Source of the DNA: Microbacterium sp. A20
GTDB lineage: Bacteria > Actinomycetota > Actinomycetes > Actinomycetales > Microbacteriaceae
NCBI RefSeq assembly: GCF_004794515.1
Contig: NZ_SSDF01000045.1
Span: forward strand, 1 to 36,342
Reading direction: 5' to 3'
Length of the DNA stretch: 36,342 nt
A program made the position numbers and the translations under genes. Within the stretch, counting starts at the first letter, position 1. Each line of letters starts with the position of its first letter. Below, piece after piece: positions 28,190-36,342 of the stretch. The notes beneath the pieces were generated by a model. The model did no database searches and was not told where the DNA came from. It saw nothing but the letters and a program-made list of their open reading frames with translations.

Positions 28190-28588
28190 TCAGACGCGGC
28201 GGCGCTTCGGCGGACGGCAGCCGTTGTGCGCCTGGGGCGTGACGTCCTGGATCGAACCGACCTCGAGGCCTGCGGCCTGCAGCGAGCGGATCGCGGTCTC
28301 GCGGCCGGAGCCCGGACCCTTCACGAGGACGTCGACCTTCTTGACGCCGTGCTCCGCGGCCTGGCGGGCTGCGGACTCGGCAGCCATACCGGCGGCGTAC
28401 GGGGTCGACTTGCGGGAGCCCTTGAAGCCCACGCCACCCGACGATGCCCAGGCGATGACAGCGCCGGACGGGTCGGTGATCGAGACGATCGTGTTGTTGA
28501 ACGTCGACTTGATGTGGGCCTGGCCCAGCGCGATGTTCTTCTTTTCCTTGCGGCGCGGCTTGCGCGCGGCGGCCTTGGGTGCAGCCAT
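28190..28588 (-). CDS. rpsK: 30S ribosomal protein S11
   Basis: 132 aa. Conserved S11 features [55 protein letters not shown] and the C-terminal [15 protein letters not shown]. It sits on the 30S platform. Lys/Arg/Ala-rich N-terminus of about 16 residues. Between rpsM and rpoA as usual for the alpha operon; rpsD is not in this cluster, as in many Actinobacteria. Confidence 0.98.
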   Translation of the reverse strand: MAAPKAAARKPRRKEKKNIALGQAHIKSTFNNTIVSITDPSGAVIAWASSGGVGFKGSRKSTPYAAGMAAESAARQAAEHGVKKVDVLVKGPGSGRETAIRSLQAAGLEVGSIQDVTPQAHNGCRPPKRRRV

Positions 28589-28619
28589 GAAAGTGTTCTC
28601 CTAGTCCCTGGGGCCGCGC

Positions 28620-28994
<375 letters not shown>

Positions 28995-29172
28995 GCGGTT
29001 CTCCTGGGTGTTGTGGAGGTATGGAACAGGATCGGTGCCCGGGCCTCCGCCCCGAGGTGTCCCTCGCTTGCGCGAGTTCTGATCCTGCCGTTGTGTTTTC
29101 AGTTATGAGATGTGCGTGAGCGATGCCGCGCAGCTCGGGCCCGTCGATCGGATCGGCAGGCCCGCCGGGGAC
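28995..29172 (-). other. rpmJ-rpsM intergenic leader
   Basis: 178 bp, long for this operon. On the coding strand it contains a small CTCGC-GCAA-GCGAG hairpin (GNRA-type loop, near 29064-29077) and distant CAGGATC/GATCCTG arms. No convincing promoter is seen. It may be a regulatory leader for the rpsM part of the transcript. Confidence 0.35.
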
Positions 29173-29289
29173 TCAGCCCTGGCGCTGCTTGTGACGCGGG
29201 TTGCTCTTGCAGATCACCATGACGCGGCCGTGACGGCGGATCACCTTGCAGTGATCGCAGATGGGCTTGACGCTGGGGTTGACCTTCAT
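29173..29289 (-). CDS. rpmJ: 50S ribosomal protein L36
   Basis: 38 aa, read directly from the minus strand. It starts [20 protein letters not shown] and ends RHKQRQG. The zinc ligands C11, C14, C27 and H32 are all present, so this is the zinc-binding (C+) form. It lies between infA and rpsM, the standard order. Confidence 0.97.
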   Translation of the reverse strand: MKVNPSVKPICDHCKVIRRHGRVMVICKSNPRHKQRQG

Positions 29290-29353
29290 GATGTTTCCTG
29301 TTCGCTGTCTTCGTACCGCCCCAGGCAGGGGCAGGCCGTTACTTCTCGACCGA

Positions 29354-29575
29354 TCAGCGGTAGCGGTAGACGATACGGCCGCGGGTCAGGTCGTAGGGGC
29401 TGAGCTCCACGACCACACGGTCCTCGGGGATGATGCGGATGTAGTTCTGTCGCATCTTGCCGGAGATCGTTGCAAGGACCTTGTGTCCGTTGCTGAGCTC
29501 AACGCGGAACATCGCGTTGGGCAGAGCCTCGGAGATCACGCCCTCGATCTCGATGACACCGTCTTTCTTAGCCAT
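29354..29575 (-). CDS. infA: Translation initiation factor IF-1
   Basis: 73 aa, one OB fold: [27 protein letters not shown], then [28 protein letters not shown] and [15 protein letters not shown]. It blocks the ribosomal A site during initiation. The open frame runs upstream to 29674, but the conserved start is ATG 29575. It is the first gene of infA-rpmJ-rpsM-rpsK-rpoA-rplQ. Confidence 0.98.
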   Translation of the reverse strand: MAKKDGVIEIEGVISEALPNAMFRVELSNGHKVLATISGKMRQNYIRIIPEDRVVVELSPYDLTRGRIVYRYR

Positions 29576-29680
29576 AGCCTCGCTGACGCTTCTGCAGATC
29601 GGTCGATCTGCGGTGGGTGATTGGTTTGTGGTGCTGCGCCGACGGACACGCCGAATCAAGGCACAAAGCACCAAAGATCT

Positions 29681-29709
29681 ATGTTAGACGCTCCGGAGCC
29701 ATCCGGCAA
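29681..29709 (-). promoter_or_regulatory. Promoter of the infA-rplQ operon
   Basis: Minus-strand -35 TTGCCG (29704-29709), an exact 17-bp spacer and -10 TAACAT (29681-29686). The predicted start near 29674 gives an infA leader of about 100 nt. No terminator separates it from the gene upstream, so readthrough is possible. Confidence 0.6.
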
Positions 29710-29739
29710 CTTGACCGTCCGCGGCGGGAAGCCGTCGGA

Positions 29740-30405
29740 TCAACCGATCAGCTTCTCCATCTCGGTGATCTCGCCGGCCTGCAGGTCGAGGCGCTTGCCG
29801 TTGACCTCGATGGTCGGCGTGCCCTTGATGTCATGGGCCTTCGCCTGCGCCGCTCCGAACTTGCGGTACGTCTCGTCCGTGATGCACGAGACCGCGTCGT
29901 CGGCGCCGACCTGCGATGCGAACTCGGCGAGCTGGTCGGTGGTGAGACCGGCGGAATTCTCTGCCGGCTGGTTCTCGAAAAGCGTCTTGGAGTAATCGAG
30001 GTAGAGATCCGGGTTCGACTCCGCAACGCAGAATGCCGCGCCGGCGGAGCGAGACGAGTACTCGGTGCCCTGCGAGAAGCGGTCCAGAATCGCGATGGGG
30101 TGGTACTCGAGGGTGATACGACCATCGGCGGCAGCCGCTTCCAGCTGCTCCCCGTACTGCTCTTCGAAGCTGGCGCAGATCGGGCACTGGAAGTCGACGA
30201 ACACCGCGACCGTGTCCTCGCCGTCGCCGAACGAGATCGCACCGGTCTCCGAATTGAACGTGTCGTTGGCCTTGGGTGCCGCACCGGGCGAAGTCGCCTG
30301 CTGGTTGAGGAACACCACGAGTCCACCGATCGCCACCAGCACCACGACCACGGCGATGGAGACGCCGATCGCGAACCAGTTGGTGTTGCTCTTCGCCGCT
30401 GCCAT
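29740..30405 (-). CDS. Membrane-anchored DsbA-like thioredoxin-fold protein
   Basis: 221 aa. N-terminal anchor (about 10-33, WFAIGVSIAVVVVLVAIGGLVVFL), then an extracytoplasmic thioredoxin domain with active site DFQCPICASF (C74/C77) and the cis-proline loop KGTPTIEVNG. Two further cysteines (AAFCVAES, VSCITDE) may form a structural or relay disulfide. Probably oxidises or isomerises disulfides in exported proteins. Its ATG overlaps the map stop by one base (TAATG), placing it as the last gene of secY-adk-map. Confidence 0.92.
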   Translation of the reverse strand: MAAAKSNTNWFAIGVSIAVVVVLVAIGGLVVFLNQQATSPGAAPKANDTFNSETGAISFGDGEDTVAVFVDFQCPICASFEEQYGEQLEAAAADGRITLEYHPIAILDRFSQGTEYSSRSAGAAFCVAESNPDLYLDYSKTLFENQPAENSAGLTTDQLAEFASQVGADDAVSCITDETYRKFGAAQAKAHDIKGTPTIEVNGKRLDLQAGEITEMEKLIG

Positions 30406-31256
30406 TACTTTCCGATCTCTCGAGGCTCGACTCCGAAGGGAGCGAGTCCGGCTCTTCCGCCATCGGGCGCAGTCAGCACCCAGATACCCCCATCATGCAG
30501 GGCGACGCTATGTTCCCAATGGGAGCCGTCCGTGCCGTCCACCGTCGTGACGGTCCAGTCGTCGTCCTCGATGAACGTCGAATCCCCACCCGCCGTGACC
30601 ATGGGCTCGATCGCGAGCACCAGGCCCGGCTTGACCTCTTCACCGCGGTCCGGCGTGCGGTAGTTGAAGACGCTGGGCGCTTCGTGCATCTTGCGCCCGA
30701 TGCCGTGGCCGACGTACTCACGGAGGATGCCGTACGGCTCCCCCGACACCGCCGACGGCCCCTGGGCCTCGATGTAGTCCTGGATCGCCGCGCCGATCTC
30801 GTCGATCGACGACACGGATGCCATGGCGGCGATGCCGGCCCACATGGACCCCTCGGTCACACGCGAGAGCTCTTCGCGCTGTGCGACCAGCTCGGGCCGC
30901 TGCGGGTCGGGGACCACCACCGTGATCGCGCTGTCGCCGTTCCACCCCTTGAACTGCGCGCCGCAATCGACCGAGACGATGTCACCGGGCTGCAGCACCC
31001 GCTCACCCGGGATCCCGTGCACGACCTGCTCGTTCACCGAGATGCACGTGGTGTGGTGGTAGCCGCGCACCAGCTGGAAGTTCGACTCCGCGCCGCGGGC
31101 CAGGATGGTGCGGTTGGCCACCGCGTCCAGCTCGAGCGTCGTGACGCCGGCCTTGATCAGCGGGCGGACGGCTTCCAGGGCCGCGGCGGTGATGAGCCCC
31201 GGCTCGACCATGGCGCTCAGCTGAGCGGGGGTCTTGTAGATCGACCGGCGGAACAT
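30405..31256 (-). CDS. map: Type I methionine aminopeptidase
   Basis: 283 aa. Removes the initiator methionine from nascent proteins. The metal-binding site is complete: D in VSVDCGAQ, D in WNGDSAI, H in YVGHGIGRKMHEAPSV, E in AIEPMV and E in SHWEHSVA. HTTCISVNEQVVHGIP is also conserved. ATG 31256 lies one base after the adk stop. The longer frame lies within adk. Part of the secY-adk-map operon. Confidence 0.97.
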   Translation of the reverse strand: MFRRSIYKTPAQLSAMVEPGLITAAALEAVRPLIKAGVTTLELDAVANRTILARGAESNFQLVRGYHHTTCISVNEQVVHGIPGERVLQPGDIVSVDCGAQFKGWNGDSAITVVVPDPQRPELVAQREELSRVTEGSMWAGIAAMASVSSIDEIGAAIQDYIEAQGPSAVSGEPYGILREYVGHGIGRKMHEAPSVFNYRTPDRGEEVKPGLVLAIEPMVTAGGDSTFIEDDDWTVTTVDGTDGSHWEHSVALHDGGIWVLTAPDGGRAGLAPFGVEPREIGK

Positions 31257-31257
31257 C

Positions 31258-31863
31258 TCAGGAGGCGGAGGCCGCGAGGCGGAGTCCACGAGCGGCCAGA
31301 GCCGCCGTGATCCGCTCGGTGACGTCGTCGAGAGCGCCGGTGCCGTCGATGCGGTCGACGATGCCCTTGGCGCCGTACACCTCGATGATCGGAGCGGTCT
31401 CGCGCTCGTAGATGTCCAGACGGTGGCCGATGGCCTCAGGCGTGTCGTCCGAACGGCCCTGCTCGGTGGCACGGAGCGTGAGACGCTCGAGGCTCTCCTC
31501 GCGCGGGACGTCGAGGAGGATGACCGCGTCGAGCGACTCCCCCCGCTCCGCGAGGAACGACTCCAGATGTGCGACCTGCGCGGTGTTGCGCGGGTACCCG
31601 TCGAGCAGGAACCCGTGAGCCGCGTCTTCCTGCGACAGCCGATCGCGCACGATCTCGCTCGTCAGCTCGTCCGGGACGAGGTCACCCTTGTCGAGGATCG
31701 CCGTGACCTGCTGGCCCAGCGGCGTCCCCTCCTTGATGTTCGCGCGGAAGATGTCACCGGTCGAGACGACCGGGATGCCGTAGGACTCGGCGATGCGCAC
31801 GCCCTGCGTGCCCTTGCCGGAGCCCTGCGGGCCGACGATGAGAAGACGTGCGGATGCTGTCAT
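31258..31863 (-). CDS. adk: Adenylate kinase
   Basis: 201 aa. Interconverts ATP+AMP and 2 ADP. Walker A is VGPQGSGKGTQ, AMP binding is VSTGDIFRANIKEGTPLG, followed by GFLLDGYPRN. The LID is the short form (RATEQGRSDDTPEAIGHRLDIYERET) without zinc cysteines, normal for actinobacteria. An Ala/Gln-variant P-loop (PQG for PPG) is seen. The ATG overlaps the secY stop (ATGA). Confidence 0.97.
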   Translation of the reverse strand: MTASARLLIVGPQGSGKGTQGVRIAESYGIPVVSTGDIFRANIKEGTPLGQQVTAILDKGDLVPDELTSEIVRDRLSQEDAAHGFLLDGYPRNTAQVAHLESFLAERGESLDAVILLDVPREESLERLTLRATEQGRSDDTPEAIGHRLDIYERETAPIIEVYGAKGIVDRIDGTGALDDVTERITAALAARGLRLAASAS

Positions 31864-33182
31864 CGGAGGAGCCCTTCATAGTGTCGCTGCTGCAGCTGCG
31901 CGTCGATCTGCTTGACCGTCTCGAGACCCACACCGACGATGATGAGGATCGAGGCGCCGCCGAACGGGAAGTTCTGGTTCGCGCCGACCGTGGCCAGTGC
32001 GATCAGCGGGATGAGGGCGATCAGACCGAGGTACAGCGAGCCCGGGAGCGTGATGCGGGTGAGCACGTAGTCGAGGTACTCGGCGGTCGGACGACCCGCA
32101 CGGATGCCGGGGATGAACCCGCCGTACTTCTTCATGTTGTCCGCGACCTCGACCGGGTTGAACGTGATCGCCACGTAGAAGTAGGTGAAGCCGATGATCA
32201 GCAGGAAGTACGCGGCCATGTAGACCGGGCTGTTGCCCGTCGTGAAGTTCGCGGTGATCCAGCTGACCCACTCGGGCGGCGTCGATCCGTCCTGCGGAGT
32301 GTTGAACTGCGCGATCAGGGCCGGGATGTACAGCAGCGACGACGCGAAGATCACGGGGATCACACCCGCCATGTTCACCTTGATCGGGATGTACGTGTTG
32401 GTGCCGCCGTACGTGCGGCGGCCGACCATGCGCTTGGCGTACTGCACCGGGATCCGCCGCTGGGATTGCTCGACGAAGACGACGAGACCCATGACGACGA
32501 TTCCGACCAGCAGTACGAGCAGGAAGACCTCGAAGCCCTTGGTCTGCCAGATGAGGCCCATGGCGCCGGGGAACGTCGCGGCGATGGACGTGAAGATGAG
32601 CAGCGACATGCCGTTGCCGATGCCGCGCTCGGTGACGAGTTCGGCGAACCACATGATGAGTCCGGTGCCGGCCGTCATCGTCATGATGATGAGCAGCTGC
32701 GCCCACCACACGTCGTTCGTCAGGAGCTGCTGGCAGGCGGCGAGATCGGTCGAGCCGAAGAGTTGGCCGCTGCGTGCAACCGTCACGAGCGTCGTCGACT
32801 GGAGCAGCGCGAGCGCGATGGTGAGGTAGCGGGTGTACTGGGTCAGACGGGCCTGACCGGCCTGCCCTTCCTTGTGCAGCGCCTCGAAGTGCGGGATGAC
32901 CACGCGGAGCAGCTGCGTGATGATCGTCGCCGTGATGTACGGCATGACGCCGAGCGCGAAGATCGACAGCTGCAGCAATGCACCGCCGGAGAAGAGGTTG
33001 ACCAGTCCGAGCAGGCCGTCGGTGCCCGCGTTCGCCGCGAGGCACTCCTCGACGTTCGGGAAGTTCACGAACGGCGCGGGGACGTTGGAGCCGAGACGGT
33101 AGATCGCGATGATGGCGAGGGTGAAACCGATCTTCCGACGCAGGTCCGGGGTGCGGAAGATCCGCGCGATGGCGCTAAACAA
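31860..33182 (-). CDS. secY: Protein translocase subunit SecY
   Basis: 440 aa, ten membrane segments. It forms the SecYEG channel. TM2a/plug region LVNLFSGGALLQLSIFALGVMPYITATIITQLL, the SLLIF loop, RRIPVQYAKRMVGRRTYGG cytoplasmic loop and GFIPGIRAGRPTAEYLDYVLTRITLPG are all conserved. The start appears to be TTG at 33182, preceded by AGGAGGA on the minus strand at good spacing; the encoded MFSAIARIFRTPDLRRKI start matches actinobacterial SecY. Confidence 0.97.
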   Translation of the reverse strand: MFSAIARIFRTPDLRRKIGFTLAIIAIYRLGSNVPAPFVNFPNVEECLAANAGTDGLLGLVNLFSGGALLQLSIFALGVMPYITATIITQLLRVVIPHFEALHKEGQAGQARLTQYTRYLTIALALLQSTTLVTVARSGQLFGSTDLAACQQLLTNDVWWAQLLIIMTMTAGTGLIMWFAELVTERGIGNGMSLLIFTSIAATFPGAMGLIWQTKGFEVFLLVLLVGIVVMGLVVFVEQSQRRIPVQYAKRMVGRRTYGGTNTYIPIKVNMAGVIPVIFASSLLYIPALIAQFNTPQDGSTPPEWVSWITANFTTGNSPVYMAAYFLLIIGFTYFYVAITFNPVEVADNMKKYGGFIPGIRAGRPTAEYLDYVLTRITLPGSLYLGLIALIPLIALATVGANQNFPFGGASILIIVGVGLETVKQIDAQLQQRHYEGLLR

Positions 33183-33232
33183 GGACGTTCCTCCTGAAAA
33201 GTTGCCGATTCCCGAAGGACGGCTGAAAGACC

Positions 33233-33257
33233 AGGGTAACGCAATCCGGGGTTCCCG
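33233..33257 (-). promoter_or_regulatory. Candidate secY-adk-map promoter
   Basis: Minus-strand -10 TACCCT (33233-33238) with only a weak -35 (TTCCGG-like) about 16 bp upstream. It lies downstream of the rplO terminator and would give a leader of about 45 nt. Confidence 0.4.
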
Positions 33258-33324
33258 GAATTCGTCACCGATACCAGGCCCGCCGGATGCGGCCCCAGAG
33301 CGAGGTCTCGGAGTGTGAAACGAC

Positions 33325-33355
33325 GAGAGGGGCCGGAGAATCTCCGGCCCCTCTC
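33325..33355 (-). terminator. Terminator after rplO
   Basis: Near-continuous palindrome: GAGAGGGGCCGGAGA (33325-33339) and its exact reverse complement (33341-33355) around one central base. On the minus strand it lies 9 bp past the rplO stop and is followed by GTCGTTTCAC. It separates the spc operon from secY. Confidence 0.85.
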
Positions 33356-33364
33356 ATTGTGCGG

Positions 33365-34000
33365 TTACTTGACGGATCCGCCGGCCGCGACGATCTTCTG
33401 CTCGGCAGAACCCGAGACCTTGTCGACCGAAACGGTGAGCTTCACGGCGATGTCGCCGTTTCCGAGAACCTTGACCTTCTCGTTCTTGCGAACGGCACCC
33501 TTGGCGACCAGGTCGCCGATGGTGACATCGCCACCCTTGGGGTACAGCTCCGCGAGCTTCTCCAGGTTCACGACCTGGTACTCGACGCGGAACGGGTTCT
33601 TGAACCCGCGCAGCTTCGGGGTGCGCATGTGCAGCGGCATCTGCCCACCCTCGAAGCCGACGCGAACAGTGTTGCGCGCCTTGGTGCCCTTGGTGCCACG
33701 ACCAGCGGTCTTACCCTTGGAGCCCTCACCACGGCCGACGCGAGTCTTGGCGGTGTTGGATCCGGGGACCGGACGCAGGTGGTGGACCTTCAGCACGCCG
33801 GGGCGGGATGCCGGAGCATCCTTCGCGGGCGCAGCCTTCTTGGCAGCCGGCTTCTTGGCCGGAGCGTCAGCCTTGGCGGCGGACGCAGCGGTCTTGGCCG
33901 GAGCCTTCTTCGCGGCGGGCTTCTTCTCGGCGGCAGCCTTGGGAGCTGCAGCCTTCTTCGGGGCCTTCTCGGCCTCGACGGCCTCGTTCTTCTCAGCCAT
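33365..34000 (-). CDS. rplO: 50S ribosomal protein L15 with long Lys/Ala/Pro-rich N-terminal tail
   Basis: 211 aa, against about 145 for common L15. Residues 1-66 are histone-H1-like low complexity ([22 protein letters not shown] and similar). The true L15 body begins at [37 protein letters not shown] and ends normally. The ATG overlaps the rpmD stop (TAATG), so the tail is really translated; no alternative start with a ribosome site is seen at the body. Confidence 0.96.
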   Translation of the reverse strand: MAEKNEAVEAEKAPKKAAAPKAAAEKKPAAKKAPAKTAASAAKADAPAKKPAAKKAAPAKDAPASRPGVLKVHHLRPVPGSNTAKTRVGRGEGSKGKTAGRGTKGTKARNTVRVGFEGGQMPLHMRTPKLRGFKNPFRVEYQVVNLEKLAELYPKGGDVTIGDLVAKGAVRKNEKVKVLGNGDIAVKLTVSVDKVSGSAEQKIVAAGGSVK

Positions 34001-34185
34001 TAGTCGATCTCCTCAACCTTGACGAGGTGTGCGACGGTCTTGACGTAACCGCGCGTCTGCGCGTCGTCGGGGCGGACGGTGGTGTCACCGATCCGCTTGA
34101 GACCGAGGCTGCGCAGCGTGTCACGCTGGTTCTGCTTCTCGCTCACCTTGGACTTGATCTGCGTGACCTTCAGTCGCGCGGCCAT
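34000..34185 (-). CDS. rpmD: 50S ribosomal protein L30
   Basis: 61 aa: [41 protein letters not shown] and so on, the standard L30 ferredoxin-like fold. The open frame upstream to 34392 lies inside rpsE. ATG 34185 overlaps the rpsE stop by one base (TGATG). Confidence 0.97.
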   Translation of the reverse strand: MAARLKVTQIKSKVSEKQNQRDTLRSLGLKRIGDTTVRPDDAQTRGYVKTVAHLVKVEEID

Positions 34186-34901
34186 CAGGCACCTACCTTC
34201 TGTGCGGCGATGGCCTCGGCCTCTGCGCGCACGAGGCGGGCAGGGGCAACCTGGTCGAACTCGAGGCCACGACGCGCGGCGACCGCACGGGGCTCCTCGA
34301 GCTGCTTCAGGGCGGCGACCGTCGCGTGCACGATGTTGATCGTGTTCGACGAGCCGAGCGACTTCGACAGCACGTCGTGGATACCGGCGCACTCGAGCAC
34401 GGCGCGGACCGGACCACCGGCGATGACACCGGTACCGGCAGCGGCCGGGCGGAGCAGGACCACACCAGCGGCGGCCTCACCCTGCACGGGGTGCGGGATG
34501 GTGCTGCCGACGCGCGGAACGCGGAAGAAGTTGCGCTTGGCCTCTTCGACACCCTTCGAGATCGCCAGGGGGACCTCTCGGGCCTTGCCGTAGCCGACGC
34601 CGACCAGACCGTTGCCGTCACCGACGACCACGAGGGCGGTGAAGCTGAAGCGACGACCACCCTTCACGACCTTCGAGACGCGGTTGATGGTGACGACGCG
34701 CTCCAGGAACTGGTTGTCGCCACGGTCACGCGAGTTGCGGTCACGACCGCCGCCCTGGTTGCGATCGCGACCGCCACCGCGGCGGCCTTCGCGAGCAGGC
34801 TCAGCCTGGGTCGTGCCGGCGGCCGTCTCAGAGACGACAGCAGCCGCCTCGGGAGCGGCAGCAGCCGTTTCGGTCACTTCGTTCTCCTTGTTGTCACTCA
34901 C
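34185..34901 (-). CDS. rpsE: 30S ribosomal protein S5 with N-terminal extension
   Basis: 238 aa, against about 167 in E. coli. The first 62 residues are an Ala/Glu-rich stretch, then a Gly/Arg-rich one ([24 protein letters not shown]) resembling RGG RNA-binding tails. The S5 body starts at [33 protein letters not shown] and contains [17 protein letters not shown]. Secondary: the ATG overlaps the rplR stop (ATGA). Confidence 0.97.
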   Translation of the reverse strand: MSDNKENEVTETAAAAPEAAAVVSETAAGTTQAEPAREGRRGGGRDRNQGGGRDRNSRDRGDNQFLERVVTINRVSKVVKGGRRFSFTALVVVGDGNGLVGVGYGKAREVPLAISKGVEEAKRNFFRVPRVGSTIPHPVQGEAAAGVVLLRPAAAGTGVIAGGPVRAVLECAGIHDVLSKSLGSSNTINIVHATVAALKQLEEPRAVAARRGLEFDQVAPARLVRAEAEAIAAQKVGA

Positions 34902-35257
34902 AGTGCCAGACCCCCCTCGCGGGCGCCGTCGGCGATGGCGGCGACACGACCGGCGTAGCGGTTGCCGCCACGGTCGAACACTGCCTCGGAAACGCCGGCA
35001 GCCTTCGCACGCTCGGCGAGAAGCTCGCCGACCTTGCGGGCCTTGGCGGTCTTGTCACCCTCGAGCGAGCGCAGGTCGGTCTCGAGCGTCGATGCCGACG
35101 CGACGGTGTGACCCTTGCTGTCGTCGACCAGCTGCACGAAGACGTGGCGGGCCGAGCGGTTGACGACGAGGCGCGGACGCACCTCGGTGCCGACGACCTT
35201 CTTGCGAAGGCGGGCGTGACGACGCGCGCGGGCGTCAGACTTTGACTTGAGAGCCAT
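34898..35257 (-). CDS. rplR: 50S ribosomal protein L18
   Basis: 119 aa. [35 protein letters not shown] and the C-terminal [24 protein letters not shown] are diagnostic. It binds 5S rRNA. It starts 2 bp after the rplF stop and overlaps rpsE by 4 nt. Confidence 0.98.
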   Translation of the reverse strand: MALKSKSDARARRHARLRKKVVGTEVRPRLVVNRSARHVFVQLVDDSKGHTVASASTLETDLRSLEGDKTAKARKVGELLAERAKAAGVSEAVFDRGGNRYAGRVAAIADGAREGGLAL

Positions 35258-35259
35258 GG

Positions 35260-35796
35260 TTATTTACCACTCTTTCCGGCCTTGCGACGCACGTTCTCGC
35301 CGGCGTAGCGCACACCCTTGCCCTTGTACGGCTCGGGCTTGCGGATCTTGCGGATGTTGGCAGCTGCCTCGCCGACAGCCTGCTTGTCGATCCCGCTGAC
35401 GGTGAGCTTCGTGGTGCCCTCGACCGTGAGCGTGATGCCGGCGGGCGGATCGACCAGGACCGGGTGCGAGAAGCCGAGGGCGAACTCGACCGAGCTCCCC
35501 TTCTGCTGCACGCGGTAACCGGTGCCGACGACCTCGAGACCCTTGGTGTAGCCCTGGGTCACGCCGATGATGTTGTTGTTGATGAGCGTGCGGGTCAGGC
35601 CGTGAAGCGACCGCGACTCGCGCTCGTCGTCGGGACGGGAGACCAGAACCTGGTTCTCCTCGACCGCGACCTCGATGGGGTTGGCGACCGTCAGGGTGAG
35701 CTCACCCTTGGGGCCCTTCACCGAGACCACGCGGTTGTCGACCGAAACGGTCACGCCCGCGGGAACGTCGATGGGAAGTCGTCCAATACGCGACAT
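35260..35796 (-). CDS. rplF: 50S ribosomal protein L6
   Basis: 178 aa, two L6 repeats. [32 protein letters not shown] at the start and the signature [25 protein letters not shown] at the end. It lies near the sarcin-ricin loop. It begins 6 bp after the rpsH stop. Confidence 0.98.
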   Translation of the reverse strand: MSRIGRLPIDVPAGVTVSVDNRVVSVKGPKGELTLTVANPIEVAVEENQVLVSRPDDERESRSLHGLTRTLINNNIIGVTQGYTKGLEVVGTGYRVQQKGSSVEFALGFSHPVLVDPPAGITLTVEGTTKLTVSGIDKQAVGEAAANIRKIRKPEPYKGKGVRYAGENVRRKAGKSGK

Positions 35797-35802
35797 TTCG
35801 AA

Positions 35803-36201
35803 TTACCACACGTAGGCGAGAACTTCTCCGCCCACGCCCTTCTGCTCAGCCTGACGGTCGGTGAGAAGACCGGAGGAGGTGGACAGGATGGCCACGCCGA
35901 GACCGCCGAGGACCGTGGGGAGCTCGGTGGACTTCGCGTAGACGCGGAGACCGGGCTTCGAGACGCGCTTGATACCAGCGATCGAGCGCTCACGGTTGGG
36001 GCCGTACTTCAGCGTCAGCGTGAGGTTCTGTCCGACGCGTGCATCAGAGGTCTCCCAGCCGGCGATGTAGCCCTCCTGCTGGAGGATCTGAGCGATGTTC
36101 GTCTTGAGCTTGCTCGACGGCAGGGTCACGGAATCGTGGTGCGCCGAGTTCGCGTTACGCAGACGGGTCAGCAGATCTGCGACCGGGTCTGTCATTGTCA
36201 T
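35803..36201 (-). CDS. rpsH: 30S ribosomal protein S8
   Basis: 132 aa. [36 protein letters not shown] and the C-terminal [25 protein letters not shown] are characteristic. Two ATGs 6 bp apart could start it; AAAGGA is 8 nt before the one at 36201, so I choose that. rplE and rpsN, which usually precede it, are not within the 141 bp upstream. Confidence 0.97.
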   Translation of the reverse strand: MTMTDPVADLLTRLRNANSAHHDSVTLPSSKLKTNIAQILQQEGYIAGWETSDARVGQNLTLTLKYGPNRERSIAGIKRVSKPGLRVYAKSTELPTVLGGLGVAILSTSSGLLTDRQAEQKGVGGEVLAYVW

Positions 36202-36275
36202 TGTTGTTTTCCTTTGTTCATGAGGTTCCGGCTGCCGTTACACGACAGACGGCCTGCGATGACACGCAATCTTCA

Positions 36276-36281
36276 ATTGTA
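36276..36281 (-). promoter_or_regulatory. Candidate -10 of a promoter upstream of rpsH
   Basis: Minus-strand TACAAT (5 of 6 to TATAAT). A weak TCGAAG lies 18 bp upstream, inside the right-hand palindrome arm. It would give an rpsH leader of about 68 nt and an internal promoter for the rpsH-rplO block. Confidence 0.45.
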
Positions 36282-36300
36282 CGTGCATGTCGGCGAGTGC

Positions 36301-36342
36301 TTCGACAGGCTCAGCAACCCGTGGGTCCCTGAGCCTGTCGAA
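36301..36342. repeat. TTCGACAGGCTCAG palindrome at window end
   Basis: Perfect 14-bp arms TTCGACAGGCTCAG (36301-36314) / CTGAGCCTGTCGAA (36329-36342), with a small inner ACCC/GGGT stem. This sequence is, to my knowledge, a common dispersed intergenic repeat in Microbacterium and relatives. The element may continue past the window. Confidence 0.85.

Overview
The window is high-GC actinobacterial DNA. Gene families, gene order (hadA-hadB-murB; spc-alpha ribosomal cluster with secY-adk-map) and the many G+C-rich intergenic palindromes point to Microbacteriaceae, most likely Microbacterium. This placement rests on recognition of the proteins, not on a search. There are no rRNA or tRNA genes, no insertion sequences and no CRISPR array.

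Layout. (1) 129-4820: a RamB-type regulator divergent from the glyoxylate shunt genes aceA and aceB. (2) 4931-7869: a shrunken uridine-kinase-like pseudoenzyme, then an aldo/keto reductase divergent from a MocR/PdxR-type regulator. (3) 7979-11599: an Lrp/AsnC regulator divergent from alanine dehydrogenase, then a class I aminotransferase and a VOC-fold protein. (4) 11646-14907 (minus): glycerate kinase, hadA, hadB, murB. (5) 15026-19139 (minus): a tightly packed operon of a small secreted Pro/Asp-rich protein, a histidine kinase, an OmpR-family response regulator and an SLC13-like permease, leading into the glycerate kinase gene. (6) 19210-24583: a TauE/SafE permease, a tripartite tricarboxylate transporter (tctC-tctB-tctA) and its divergent regulator. 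(7) 24676-26250: an acyl-CoA synthetase. (8) 26467-36201 (minus): the end of the spc operon (rpsH-rplF-rplR-rpsE-rpmD-rplO), secY-adk-map plus a DsbA-like thioredoxin, then infA-rpmJ-rpsM-rpsK-rpoA-rplQ.

Most genes before 26 kb serve use of organic acids, amino acids and acetate: glyoxylate shunt, alanine catabolism, glycerate phosphorylation, tricarboxylate uptake and acyl-CoA activation. Several units pair a regulator divergently with its likely target.

The most unusual object is the regulator at 23363-24583. It has the complete sensory half of a CitA/DcuS-type histidine kinase (TM, extracytoplasmic sensor, TM, cytoplasmic PAS) joined directly to the DNA-binding end of a CitB-type response regulator, with the kinase core and receiver domain both absent. 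It appears to be a membrane-anchored one-component version of a normally two-component system. It faces a phased repeat array in the promoter region of the tct transporter it probably controls. Other points of note are a series of probable leaderless genes with a TAnnnT-like hexamer 6-7 nt before the start codon, 11-bp phased GATGA repeats before the two-component operon, and at least three families of dispersed intergenic palindromes.
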